A stretch of DNA of 33,663 bases, from IMG/VR virus record IMGVR_UViG_3300007754_000034, positions 1 to 33,663 of that record; one strand, 5' to 3'. Position numbers and translations under genes: made by a program. Positions 24,051 through 31,652 of this stretch are shown piece by piece (within the stretch, counting starts at the first letter, position 1; each line of letters opens with the position of its first letter). The DNA is from a virus. The notes beneath the pieces were generated by a model. That model worked only from the letters and a program-made list of their open reading frames with translations, did not search any database and was not told where the DNA came from.

Positions 24051-25958
24051 TTAGATTACGTCCATGTTCTGGACAGTCACTGTGCCGTAGAAGTCGTTAC
24101 GGACCATCTTCTTACCATAGCGAGTCATCACGCCCTTGCGGGGGGTGAAATCCTCAGGAGCGAAGATAGTGGGAGTAACGATTAGCGGTACATACGGAGC
24201 GTACACATACCCAGTCTCCAGATAGCTACCACCCTTGTACCCAACAAGAATCTTGTTGCGTGGGAAGTAAGGATCCTTATAGACTGTGAAGCGATTGCTA
24301 AGCGTACCAACCTTCTCACAACCCAACGTCATTCCGCCCGCGACCTGGCCATCACCATCAAGGGTGTAAGCAGGACGATAGAGGACAGAAGCCTCGAGGA
24401 TAGTAGCAACATCAGGACTTACGACCATGAAGTTTGCAGAGCCTCTAAGGGTCTTACGATGGATTTCGTTCGCCACATCGATAACTGTCTCTACAAGAGT
24501 CTCGTACCACTCGCGGACTGTACCAGTAAAGGATGCATGTCCTGCTTGGGTTGAACGATTCTCGACTAGAGCACCAGTCTTCTTGTTGACGAAACGACCG
24601 GGCTGACGTGACCAGTAATAAGCTGTATCGGCTTCTACCAAGAGATCGTTAAGGATCTCACGGTCAATCTCTAGAGCAATCTGCTCGGAGAGGATCTGAG
24701 TAAGCTCAACCTCAGCGTCCAGGCTGTGGTAGGCATTCAGGTCCTGAGCAAGCTCGGGAGACCAACGGGCACGCAACTTACGGGTCTGAGCGACGACTGA
24801 GATACTCTCAATCTTGATATCGATCTCAGGAATCTGAGGCTTCGGTGATGTACCGAAATCAGACTCGAACACCGGCACGACAAGAGTATCGCCAACACCA
24901 GATGTAACATCGAGACTATTGCCCTTCGGATACGAAACGCAGAAGGCCTTCAGGTCTGTGCTACCCAACGCGGTACCAGAAAGTACCATCAACAACGCTG
25001 CACCAGAGGTGGATCGCGTGGCCATTGGAGCTGCTGTGATTGCACCACCCGCAGAGGATGACGTAATCAGCTGGTTGAGACGACGGATGTTATACACACC
25101 CGCTCCGCCCTGGTATATGTCGCCAGGAACAGCAAGGTCCGTTGAGGTACTGTTGAAACCAGCGGTACCGGTTAGTAACAATGCACATTCCTTAACCGCG
25201 GTAGGATCGAAGTCGGAACCCAGTGCTCCGAGATTGACAGCCAAGAAGCGGAACTTGCCACTCTCGCTATCAACCTTAGTTGTGACCGTAGGATCAAACT
25301 GTGCGAAACGACCGTCTGCACCAGCAGATGCAATCCCGCCGGCAGACGTTGAACGACTCTGTGTAGCAGAACTACCAAGTACGAAGCATGCGTTCGCGAC
25401 GGTTGTGATGTTACTACGAGCGTGGACTCTAGAATAACCAGAGCCAGCAAGGTCATACTGCCCACCGGTACCAAGAGATCCAGACTGGATACCCTTACCT
25501 ACGGGGTTATTATATATGGACTGACCTTTCGTGTAGATCGACTTGGACGATGTACCGATACCTGTGGTAGCCGTACCACCAATGTTGGTGCCATATGTGT
25601 AATCCAGATAGAAGAGCAGACCAGAAGGTAAGCTCATTGGCTGAATTGATACTAGCTCATTCGCAACCAGCCCACCGAAAACTCGGCGTACGATTGGGAA
25701 TGCGATGTTAGTGAAACCTCGGATGTCACCAGATGAAGCGGAGGGGCTCATCCCACCACCACCGAGAGTGTTTTGCTCCCGGAGTATCTGACCTGCCTGG
25801 TTCTCGAGTAGCTGTGCCATGTTTTCACGATGGACGCCGTCGAGACCTCGCAGGAGACCGGTCCGAGTCCACTTTTCTGTCAAACGACGTCCATGGCTGC
25901 CCATGTGACGCTGACGGATACCTTCCGTCAGTTGATCGAGTGTGAACTTCTTAGACAT
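24051..25958 (-). CDS. 23: Major capsid protein (gp23 type)
   Basis: A 635-residue precursor of the head shell. The N-terminus (MSKKFTLDQL, then MAQLLENQAGQILREQNT) is the helical region removed by the prohead protease in this family; E52 (LLE) and E61 (LRE) are candidate cleavage points, near residue 65 as in T4 gp23. After it come AFPIVRRVFGGLVANELVSI and QPMSLPSGLLFYLDYTYGT, strongly typical of gp23. Later IESISVVAQTRKLRARWSPE and AEVELTQILSEQIALEIDRE belong to the shell core. T4 gp23 has 521 residues; the extra length lies mainly in a Ser/Gly/Thr-rich middle region (about 150-340), probably a surface insertion. AAAGGAG lies 8 bases before the ATG. By eye the codons favour C-ending choices more than the neighbours, which fits high expression. 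No separate vertex protein (gp24) is seen. Confidence 0.97.
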   Translation of the reverse strand: MSKKFTLDQLTEGIRQRHMGSHGRRLTEKWTRTGLLRGLDGVHRENMAQLLENQAGQILREQNTLGGGGMSPSASSGDIRGFTNIAFPIVRRVFGGLVANELVSIQPMSLPSGLLFYLDYTYGTNIGGTATTGIGTSSKSIYTKGQSIYNNPVGKGIQSGSLGTGGQYDLAGSGYSRVHARSNITTVANACFVLGSSATQSRSTSAGGIASAGADGRFAQFDPTVTTKVDSESGKFRFLAVNLGALGSDFDPTAVKECALLLTGTAGFNSTSTDLAVPGDIYQGGAGVYNIRRLNQLITSSSAGGAITAAPMATRSTSGAALLMVLSGTALGSTDLKAFCVSYPKGNSLDVTSGVGDTLVVPVFESDFGTSPKPQIPEIDIKIESISVVAQTRKLRARWSPELAQDLNAYHSLDAEVELTQILSEQIALEIDREILNDLLVEADTAYYWSRQPGRFVNKKTGALVENRSTQAGHASFTGTVREWYETLVETVIDVANEIHRKTLRGSANFMVVSPDVATILEASVLYRPAYTLDGDGQVAGGMTLGCEKVGTLSNRFTVYKDPYFPRNKILVGYKGGSYLETGYVYAPYVPLIVTPTIFAPEDFTPRKGVMTRYGKKMVRNDFYGTVTVQNMDVI

Positions 25959-25966
25959 GTTTTTTT

Positions 25967-25973
25967 CTCCTTT
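25967..25973 (-). promoter_or_regulatory. Strong ribosome binding site of the capsid gene
   Basis: AAAGGAG lies 8 bases before the capsid ATG in an A/T-rich leader. It is among the best Shine-Dalgarno matches in the window and fits very high capsid synthesis. Confidence 0.8.
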
Positions 25974-25985
25974 AGAAAGTAGCGT

Positions 25986-27752
25986 CTATTTGGTGTCGAT
26001 GCCAGCAAGAACTGCCCAACGATCCTGGTGCTCAGCACCCTCTGCGACGCTACCTGCGCTGCGAGTGGGTCTGGATGCGGAACCGAGAACTCTTCTCCCT
26101 GACGATCCCTCGGATAGGGACCTTCTCTTAAGTGAGCGAGTCAAGCTGTCATAAACAAGCTTGGCTTCTCTAATGGTCTTGGCACTATCTAAAGCCTCGA
26201 CAATGGCACGCTGCTGCTTCGAACTTACATTACGATTTTGCATCAGTTTATTCACATAAAGCAATTTTGCGTTAAAAAGATTCATTTCGGAAAGCTTACG
26301 CTTAAGAACTTTGTTCTCAACTGTAACCTTCCGGGATACGGATTGTGTGCGTCGGCCGGATGAGCGTCTCTGAGCTGCTGCTCTACGACGACTTTCGGCT
26401 ACGCGGCGGCGACGAGCTGCTCTACGACGACGATAGGATTCCGGCATTGCATCACCAGCAGGAACCGGGGGACCAACCTCAGGTGTCGGAACACCAGGAT
26501 CACCAAGCTCATCAGCCAGTGCGTTAATAAGGTCATCCTCATCAACATCAAGAATAACGTCACCTTCATCATCTCCACCGTGTGCAAGCGCTGGATCGGC
26601 GGCGGCTGCTCTGCCAACTTCCTGCTCCTGGAGACGACGGGCACGGAGGCGTCGAAGTTCACGCTTAAGCATGCGGGGGTCAATCTCATAAACCTCACCG
26701 AGGTCTCCAAGATCTTCCTCACCCTCGAGGCCTTCTTCGTCCTCAAGTCCTTCTTCGTCTTCAACTTCACCCTCAGGTTCGACAACAACGTCTAATCCGA
26801 GTGCTACGCCAAGGTCTTCTATTGCAGTTTGAGCGGCGTCTAGTTCGACCTCACCCTCCACTGCTTCCTCGTCAGCAACTCCTTCATCTCCAAGAGCTGC
26901 TTCATCTCCTTCGAGATCATCGAGGTCCTCTTCTGCTAGGAAGAGGTCCATTTCATCTAGTTCTTCCATGCCATCTCCAGCCTCGAATAGACGGTTGAAA
27001 ATGGCGCGGCTGCGTCGGTCAGTCATTTGTTTCATCTCCTTTAAAGTTTCGAAAAGTACAAGACGAACCTTTTTCTCATTGTTGTTAGGGATAACTATTG
27101 ACTCCCTACGCAAATTGATCATTTCGTCTAAAAGTTTTGTATATGACTTTTTAATTACAGCGCGTTGCCTTCGGGACAATCGACGATATTCGACCCCCTC
27201 CAACAATGCATCCATTCTCTTAACCTTCCGTCGAAGCTGTATATTTCTCTCAATCAGCTTATTTACGTTGGAAGACTTAGAGTTATTGCGTTTCATCTTT
27301 CGCCTGGATGAAACGCTCTCTCGTGAGAGAGAAGAATTTTCGGAAACGCTTACGTTCACGTCTCCTTGAGCATTTACGACGACAGAAGCATCATTGTCGA
27401 GTTCGACATCATCCTCATCGTCAACTAATTCATCGGGAGCCATTAATTCTAGCTCCATTTGATCAAGGGGGTCGACAGCGACATCATCAATGGCAGGAAG
27501 CGCTTCCACTTCCCCTACATCAACGGCAACGTCGTCAACCACAGCATCTACGACATCATCCGCTAGCGGGCTGTCGTCTTCTAATTCATCAATTTCTAAA
27601 TCATCTGGCTGCTCAGACAACAATTGAGCTTCTACCATCGCTTGAATTTTCGGGGTAAGAGCTTCTATAATCTTATTCTTAGCGTTCTGCTCGGCCATAG
27701 CTTTAAGCTGCTGGGCCTCCTGAATCGCTTCCATGTAGAGATTTGTTGACAT
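25986..27752 (-). CDS. 22: Prohead core scaffolding protein (gp22 type), highly charged
   Basis: A 588-residue protein that lies just before the capsid gene, as gene 22 does in T4 (gp22 has 269 residues). The N-terminus EAIQEAQQLKAMAEQNAKNK is helical as in scaffolds. Long acidic tracts (about residues 45-125 and 255-350, rich in Glu and Asp) alternate with basic helical parts. Residues about 440-467 are an Arg-rich stretch with runs of four Arg. The C-terminal 100 residues return to a helical basic form (KLSEMNLFNAKLLYVNKLMQ). T4 gp22 is degraded by the prohead protease, leaving acidic internal peptides; the same is likely here, and the basic part might stay with DNA. The scaffold role is inferred from position, charge and N-terminus. 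Confidence 0.78.
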   Translation of the reverse strand: MSTNLYMEAIQEAQQLKAMAEQNAKNKIIEALTPKIQAMVEAQLLSEQPDDLEIDELEDDSPLADDVVDAVVDDVAVDVGEVEALPAIDDVAVDPLDQMELELMAPDELVDDEDDVELDNDASVVVNAQGDVNVSVSENSSLSRESVSSRRKMKRNNSKSSNVNKLIERNIQLRRKVKRMDALLEGVEYRRLSRRQRAVIKKSYTKLLDEMINLRRESIVIPNNNEKKVRLVLFETLKEMKQMTDRRSRAIFNRLFEAGDGMEELDEMDLFLAEEDLDDLEGDEAALGDEGVADEEAVEGEVELDAAQTAIEDLGVALGLDVVVEPEGEVEDEEGLEDEEGLEGEEDLGDLGEVYEIDPRMLKRELRRLRARRLQEQEVGRAAAADPALAHGGDDEGDVILDVDEDDLINALADELGDPGVPTPEVGPPVPAGDAMPESYRRRRAARRRRVAESRRRAAAQRRSSGRRTQSVSRKVTVENKVLKRKLSEMNLFNAKLLYVNKLMQNRNVSSKQQRAIVEALDSAKTIREAKLVYDSLTRSLKRRSLSEGSSGRRVLGSASRPTRSAGSVAEGAEHQDRWAVLAGIDTK

Positions 27753-27812
27753 TATATTATCCCGTAACGCACATTCTAAATATGCAATTAAAACGAATAT
27801 TCCTATTCTGCA

Positions 27813-28388
27813 TCACTCAATTTCCTCTTCTTGTCTAATAATATCACCAATTACTTTTCGAAGTTTCACGATTGTTGGATCTTCGCCGTCTTCAATCTCA
27901 GAAAATTTTACAGTATCGCCTGATGTAACTGGAGCTTGAGACCACCCTCGATATGTACCAGTTCTAGAATATTGGCCTGGATTATATGCAGCCGGTGTGT
28001 TTACGCCGCCGCCGCCCTGCAGGCGGTTTTTATACATACTCGGGAAAGGAACCATCCCTGAACCAGCTGCCTCTATATTCAAACCGGAATCGGGACCAAC
28101 TCTTCGGTTACCACCCTGAAATGCAAAACGATCGGCTGCTCGCCCACTTAGCGAATCAGTCGAGTCAGCAGTACCGCGCATTTTATTTAAGACTCTTTTT
28201 ATAAGGTCTTCATCCTCAATAAACATTTCATCATCAAAAGAAACAGGCTCAGCGTACGGAAAATTTCCGCCCTTTACTCTTTGTTTGTGAAAACGATCCG
28301 AGCTTCGACCGTAGCCAGCGTCTCTTTTAGCATCATAACTACGTCCCGGACGTAAACCTATGCTTGTCGGGTTATCGGGACTGCTCAT
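27813..28388 (-). CDS. Putative virion or prohead protein, disordered middle
   Basis: A 191-residue protein of no family that I recognise. It starts MSSPDNPTSIGLRPGRSYDA, has an acidic helix (DDEMFIEDEDLIKRVLNKMR), a Gly/Pro/Tyr-rich middle (GGGGVNTPAAYNPGQYSRTG) and a closing acidic helix (DPTIVKLRKVIGDIIRQEEE). The ATG follows the previous stop by 6 bases, with only a weak Shine-Dalgarno sequence. It lies in the head cluster before the scaffold gene, so it is probably packaged or part of the core. Confidence 0.6.
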   Translation of the reverse strand: MSSPDNPTSIGLRPGRSYDAKRDAGYGRSSDRFHKQRVKGGNFPYAEPVSFDDEMFIEDEDLIKRVLNKMRGTADSTDSLSGRAADRFAFQGGNRRVGPDSGLNIEAAGSGMVPFPSMYKNRLQGGGGVNTPAAYNPGQYSRTGTYRGWSQAPVTSGDTVKFSEIEDGEDPTIVKLRKVIGDIIRQEEEIE

Positions 28389-28394
28389 TATAAA

Positions 28395-28871
28395 TCAGGG
28401 ACTCGGTGCCTTACCCATCACGTAATCGCCCAATGTCATGGTCGATTGCGCGGCGGAAGATTCCGCTGGAGTAAGTTGAGAACCAACACCAGAACCCCAT
28501 TGATCATTCGGCGTCTGGCCAAAACCATCAGGCGGATCGGCCTGGTCAGCAGGATTCATACTACCGGGTCCAGGAGAAACAGGGTTCGGTACCCATGGAG
28601 AAGCAGGCAGACCGCCACCTCCTTTTTCGACGTCGCCATAATCAGGTGCTTCAGTATAATCGCGTTCGAATACTCCGAAAGTGTGACCAGCATCGTTTAC
28701 TTCACCGTCTAATAGCAAAGCCTGGCCTTGTTCTGTCACGCCATCGTCAGTTAAATCACCGAGATAAATTGGAGACGCAGGAAAACTAGCTTGAATTGTC
28801 GTTGTGTCGGCGCTGCCTAAATCAGCGACAGTCACAACAGCTTCTACCATATTTTGCTTGTGGGAAGGCAT
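28395..28871 (-). CDS. Putative virion protein, Pro/Gly-rich
   Basis: A 158-residue protein. The N-terminal half is beta-like with hydrophobic strands (VEAVVTVADLG, SPIYLGDLTDDG). The second half is Pro, Gly and Asp-rich (GGGGLPASPWVPNPVSPGPG, then PPDGFGQTPNDQWGSG) and is probably unstructured or extended, as in proteins that lie on or in the head shell. No Cys or membrane segment is present. AAGGAAC lies before the ATG. Function unknown; membership of the virion is inferred from position between protease and scaffold genes. Confidence 0.6.
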   Translation of the reverse strand: MPSHKQNMVEAVVTVADLGSADTTTIQASFPASPIYLGDLTDDGVTEQGQALLLDGEVNDAGHTFGVFERDYTEAPDYGDVEKGGGGLPASPWVPNPVSPGPGSMNPADQADPPDGFGQTPNDQWGSGVGSQLTPAESSAAQSTMTLGDYVMGKAPSP

Positions 28872-28885
28872 TTTTTATAGTTCCT

Positions 28886-29158
28886 TTATAGTTTCTTTAG
28901 AATTTTACGACGCAATCTTGTACGACGTTCGTGGACTTGCTTGAGCTTCGTGTACAGACGACGCTCATGAATTTTAAGAGCTTTCATCCAGTCGATATCA
29001 GACTCAAGAGAATCAGCGTACTCATCGCCCTCTACCTCTTCAGCCTTTACTTTCTCAGGGTCTTCCACTCCAGTCTCTAATGTTTCTCGAATTCTTCTTT
29101 TTTCTTGAAGCACAAGCTTCTTGAGAAGAGCGGGTGTAAGTTTTGTAGGTCTTGCCAT
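28886..29158 (-). CDS. Small charged helical protein, possible prohead core component
   Basis: A 90-residue protein, mainly helix, with Lys/Arg at both ends and a Glu/Asp-rich centre. It begins MARPTKLTPALLKKLVLQEK and ends RRTRLRRKILKKL. GGAGG lies 6-7 bases before the ATG. Small charged helical proteins next to the protease and scaffold genes are often prohead core components (T4 gp67 has 80 residues), and this is the likeliest role. There is no direct sequence proof. Its opening resembles that of the next upstream gene in being a short basic helix. Confidence 0.58.
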   Translation of the reverse strand: MARPTKLTPALLKKLVLQEKRRIRETLETGVEDPEKVKAEEVEGDEYADSLESDIDWMKALKIHERRLYTKLKQVHERRTRLRRKILKKL

Positions 29159-29206
29159 TTGAATCCTCCGGAATAATATTACTTATTTCGCTCAATTAGT
29201 TTGTTA

Positions 29207-29638
29207 TCATTTTTTAGGCGAATCACTAAAAGCTAGCGTTGCCCAATTCTGTGCTGCTCCACCGAAAAGATCAGTGGGATCGTTATTAGCTACTATTCTC
29301 GTCGCGGTATCACCACGACCAACAGGCGCGCCTTGTTCGGCTTCAGCTTGCTCCTGTAACGTCGTCGCGGCAGTGTCTTCAAAAATTGCAGCCATTATCG
29401 GATCACTAGTGATATTTTGCACATCGATCGGTCGTCGTGGGGGAAGAGTATCGTATTTCAAATTATCCAATGCAGGTCGGGAAACCTTTTGCTTCTTGAC
29501 AGTTTTCCTCGATCTCTCTACCAGCTTTGCCGATCGATCTTCGTTTAAAGAGTCCTCTGTTCCTGTTGCTTCCAAGAGAATCTCAAATAAACACTCTTTT
29601 ACCAGCGTTTTCAAAGTTGAACGTGATACCTTAGCCAT
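29207..29638 (-). CDS. Putative head protein with a short helical N-terminus
   Basis: A 143-residue protein beginning MAKVSRSTLKTLVKECLFEI, a short amphipathic helix, followed by a basic region, and a low-complexity C-terminal half with no recognised fold. The ATG overlaps the previous stop as TAATG. I do not recognise a family. The helical N-terminus resembles leader regions of phage head proteins cleaved by the prohead protease, so it may be a core or internal protein. Confidence 0.58.
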   Translation of the reverse strand: MAKVSRSTLKTLVKECLFEILLEATGTEDSLNEDRSAKLVERSRKTVKKQKVSRPALDNLKYDTLPPRRPIDVQNITSDPIMAAIFEDTAATTLQEQAEAEQGAPVGRGDTATRIVANNDPTDLFGGAAQNWATLAFSDSPKK

Positions 29639-30195
29639 TACCCAATCCCATGATAACCAGAAGAGCCCGTTAGACTAAGCTGGTCCCGAGATATGCCTGT
29701 CAGGCCAGCAATAATTGTAAAACCGCATGCGCCGGCGCTGGTGTCTGACCTTAAGAAAAGATCGGTACAAGCCAGTTCAAACCGAACGCTAGGTGCGCCC
29801 ACAATTCCAGCACCCGCTGCAGTCCCACCAGCATTTGGCCCAACAACGAAATAATTCTTGTGGGTGTTTTGCTGATCAGCAGCTGAGGGCGCCGGTTGTG
29901 GTGTCACATATTTTTCTGTTCCATTCGTCTGTATTTCTCCGGTGGGAACTGATCCTGTAACCGCACCAAGACCGTTAACACCGTTTTGCGAAAATCCAAC
30001 ACGTAAATTCCCAGAAGTTGCGTCAGAACCACTAACTGCTATTTGAAACCATCGAGTCACACGAGGAAAACTAATTTGTACAACGTTCCCCGAAGCTGTG
30101 CACTCATCGTCTGCTGATGACGTAACGTACGGTGTTCCACTTACTTGATATGCTGATGCATGTCCTAAACCTGGGCTCGGCCAATTAGAGCTCAT
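29638..30195 (-). CDS. Putative virion structural protein (beta-rich, SNWPSPGLGHASAYQVSG type)
   Basis: A 185-residue protein beginning MSSNWPSPGLGHASAYQVSG, a start that I believe recurs in head-cluster proteins of marine T4-like phages, though I cannot check this. The rest is beta-rich with Gly, Thr and Ser (VVQISFPRVTRWFQIAVSGS, then VRFELACTDLFLRS and CGFTIIAGLTGIS) and looks like a compact beta sandwich, which fits a decoration or outer head protein. The frame opens with a GTG at 30204, but GGGGTGA lies 5-8 bases before the ATG at 30195, which is preferred. It overlaps the protease stop. Confidence 0.62.
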   Translation of the reverse strand: MSSNWPSPGLGHASAYQVSGTPYVTSSADDECTASGNVVQISFPRVTRWFQIAVSGSDATSGNLRVGFSQNGVNGLGAVTGSVPTGEIQTNGTEKYVTPQPAPSAADQQNTHKNYFVVGPNAGGTAAGAGIVGAPSVRFELACTDLFLRSDTSAGACGFTIIAGLTGISRDQLSLTGSSGYHGIG

Positions 30196-30805
30196 CGTCT
30201 TCACCCCACTCTAATATTTCGTTAAACATTCTATAAATTCTATCTGATTGATTGAACACATCATCTAACTCATTCTGTCTTACTACTCGTCCCTCACGCA
30301 TCATAAATGCGCCAGGAGTTGATGGCTCTGATACAAAATCCCAACAAATAAGTTGAAAATCGTCTTGCACAACGTCAGTGTCTCCACTTCGCTTTGTTGA
30401 TCCAACGCCTCTACTGGATATCCCAAGTGTTACTCCTGCTTCGACAAGCTTCTGAAGAATTTCACCAGCTGGGGTATCGAGAAGTTCGACAATTCCATAA
30501 CATATATCACCATCCATATACGCTTCTCTCACAATATGGGATGCATTTTTCAATTCAACAACAGAGCTATCAGGATGATCGCACTCACCAAGAGCTCGAT
30601 TCTCTTGAATAAATTTCTGATAATTTCGCACCTCGCGATCTAAGATCGCGCGGGGGTACACTCTACCATTCTGATTCAGAGTGTCAGCCTTTTGCAATAC
30701 ACCCTTCATCACAATCTTACCATCATTTTCTAATTTAGATTGTTCCACGAGCTCTTTAGTATATTCAAAGGGGGCCCATTCTGTCAAAAGCTTAAGTTCA
30801 GCCAT
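30185..30805 (-). CDS. 21: Prohead core maturation protease (gp21 type)
   Basis: A 206-residue serine protease that trims scaffold and capsid proteins inside the prohead. It has His77 in GECDHPDSSVV and the Ser pair at 130-131 in LGISSRGVGS, the His and Ser of the gp21 family, with the ENDGKIVMKGVLQKADTLNQ and NGRVYPRAIL segments before them. T4 gp21 has 212 residues. The frame has an ATG at 30811, but GGGAG lies right against it and 6 bases before the ATG at 30805, which is therefore chosen. Start overlaps the preceding gene by 8 bases and the stop overlaps the next gene by 11. Expected cleavage sites are (I/L)-x-E. Confidence 0.93.
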   Translation of the reverse strand: MAELKLLTEWAPFEYTKELVEQSKLENDGKIVMKGVLQKADTLNQNGRVYPRAILDREVRNYQKFIQENRALGECDHPDSSVVELKNASHIVREAYMDGDICYGIVELLDTPAGEILQKLVEAGVTLGISSRGVGSTKRSGDTDVVQDDFQLICWDFVSEPSTPGAFMMREGRVVRQNELDDVFNQSDRIYRMFNEILEWGEDDEL

Positions 30806-31652
30806 TATCATCTCCCGCGGTTAACTCTTCGGTGAGTTTCATCAACGTTAAATATTGAGATATAACAGAGTCATCTACCTCAAGAGCAGACAAATTCTTA
30901 ATTTTTTCTTTTACCCCACCAATTTGCTCACACAAAATATCATTCTCGCATGCTCGCTCAAACGAGGTTAGCTTATCAAGGGTCGTCTTTTGAATATCAA
31001 CGAGCTTGTTAGAAATATCACTTGATGAATCTTTTTGTTTTGAAAAAACATATTGCTTCATCAACAACGTTTGTTCTTCACTTAACACTTTTCCAAAACG
31101 CTCACGCATTTTTTCTTGCATAATCTGGACGGCAAGCCTATTCACATCCGGGGTGGCTAGCGCAGTGAGGTCTGTTGTAGCTTTCTCTTTTAACAGATGC
31201 TCGTGTAGAGACTTCTCAAACTTGGTGGTAACAGTTATATCTGGATCTCTGCTTCGCCAATTATTCAACAGCGTCTGGACTGTTGCGAAAGCTTTATATT
31301 CTGTAACTCTTCTGCTGTAGAAGTCTGGTTCTGCAATACGATAATTTATGTCTCTTATTAAGGCAGACTTTTCTTGTCGTAATCTAGTCATATTCATATT
31401 ACGTGCAGCTTGCTTTGCTTCATTTATTATAGAGACAGCCAACGAGGGGCTGGGTACTTCAGTCGTTACCAAAGCTCGAAATAATCGAAATTCTCGATGT
31501 AATTCAGTGCCCTTCACAAAGTGGCTCTTTAATATGCTTAGAGCAACATGCGAATCTTGCTCTCGGCCCTCCACTAATGCCGAGGAAATGTACTCGGATA
31601 ATTGAGCGAAGAGAACTCCTACATTCCTCTTTTTGTTATGTTTAACTTTCAT
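30798..31652 (-). CDS. Helical protein between portal and protease, possible prohead core protein
   Basis: A 284-residue protein, mainly helical and basic with many Lys, Arg and Glu, no Cys pattern and no membrane segment. It begins MKVKHNKKRNVGVLFAQLSE. A longer frame starts at 31730 inside the portal gene, but GGAG at 31659-31662 lies 6 bases before the ATG at 31652, giving an 11-base overlap with the portal stop. In T4 the space between genes 20 and 21 holds core genes 67 and 68; this gene has the same place, but I see no clear similarity to either. The call rests on place and composition. Confidence 0.6.
   Translation of the reverse strand: MKVKHNKKRNVGVLFAQLSEYISSALVEGREQDSHVALSILKSHFVKGTELHREFRLFRALVTTEVPSPSLAVSIINEAKQAARNMNMTRLRQEKSALIRDINYRIAEPDFYSRRVTEYKAFATVQTLLNNWRSRDPDITVTTKFEKSLHEHLLKEKATTDLTALATPDVNRLAVQIMQEKMRERFGKVLSEEQTLLMKQYVFSKQKDSSSDISNKLVDIQKTTLDKLTSFERACENDILCEQIGGVKEKIKNLSALEVDDSVISQYLTLMKLTEELTAGDDNG
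30812..30816 (-). promoter_or_regulatory. Ribosome binding site that decides the protease start
   Basis: GGGAG lies 6 bases before the ATG at 30805 but directly against the ATG at 30811, so the downstream start is the better one. Confidence 0.7.

Noticed and set aside
24919-25437. Plus-strand frame of 172 codons opposite the capsid gene
   Set aside because: It is the shadow of a strongly biased, certain gene, with no ribosome binding site or recognisable domain.
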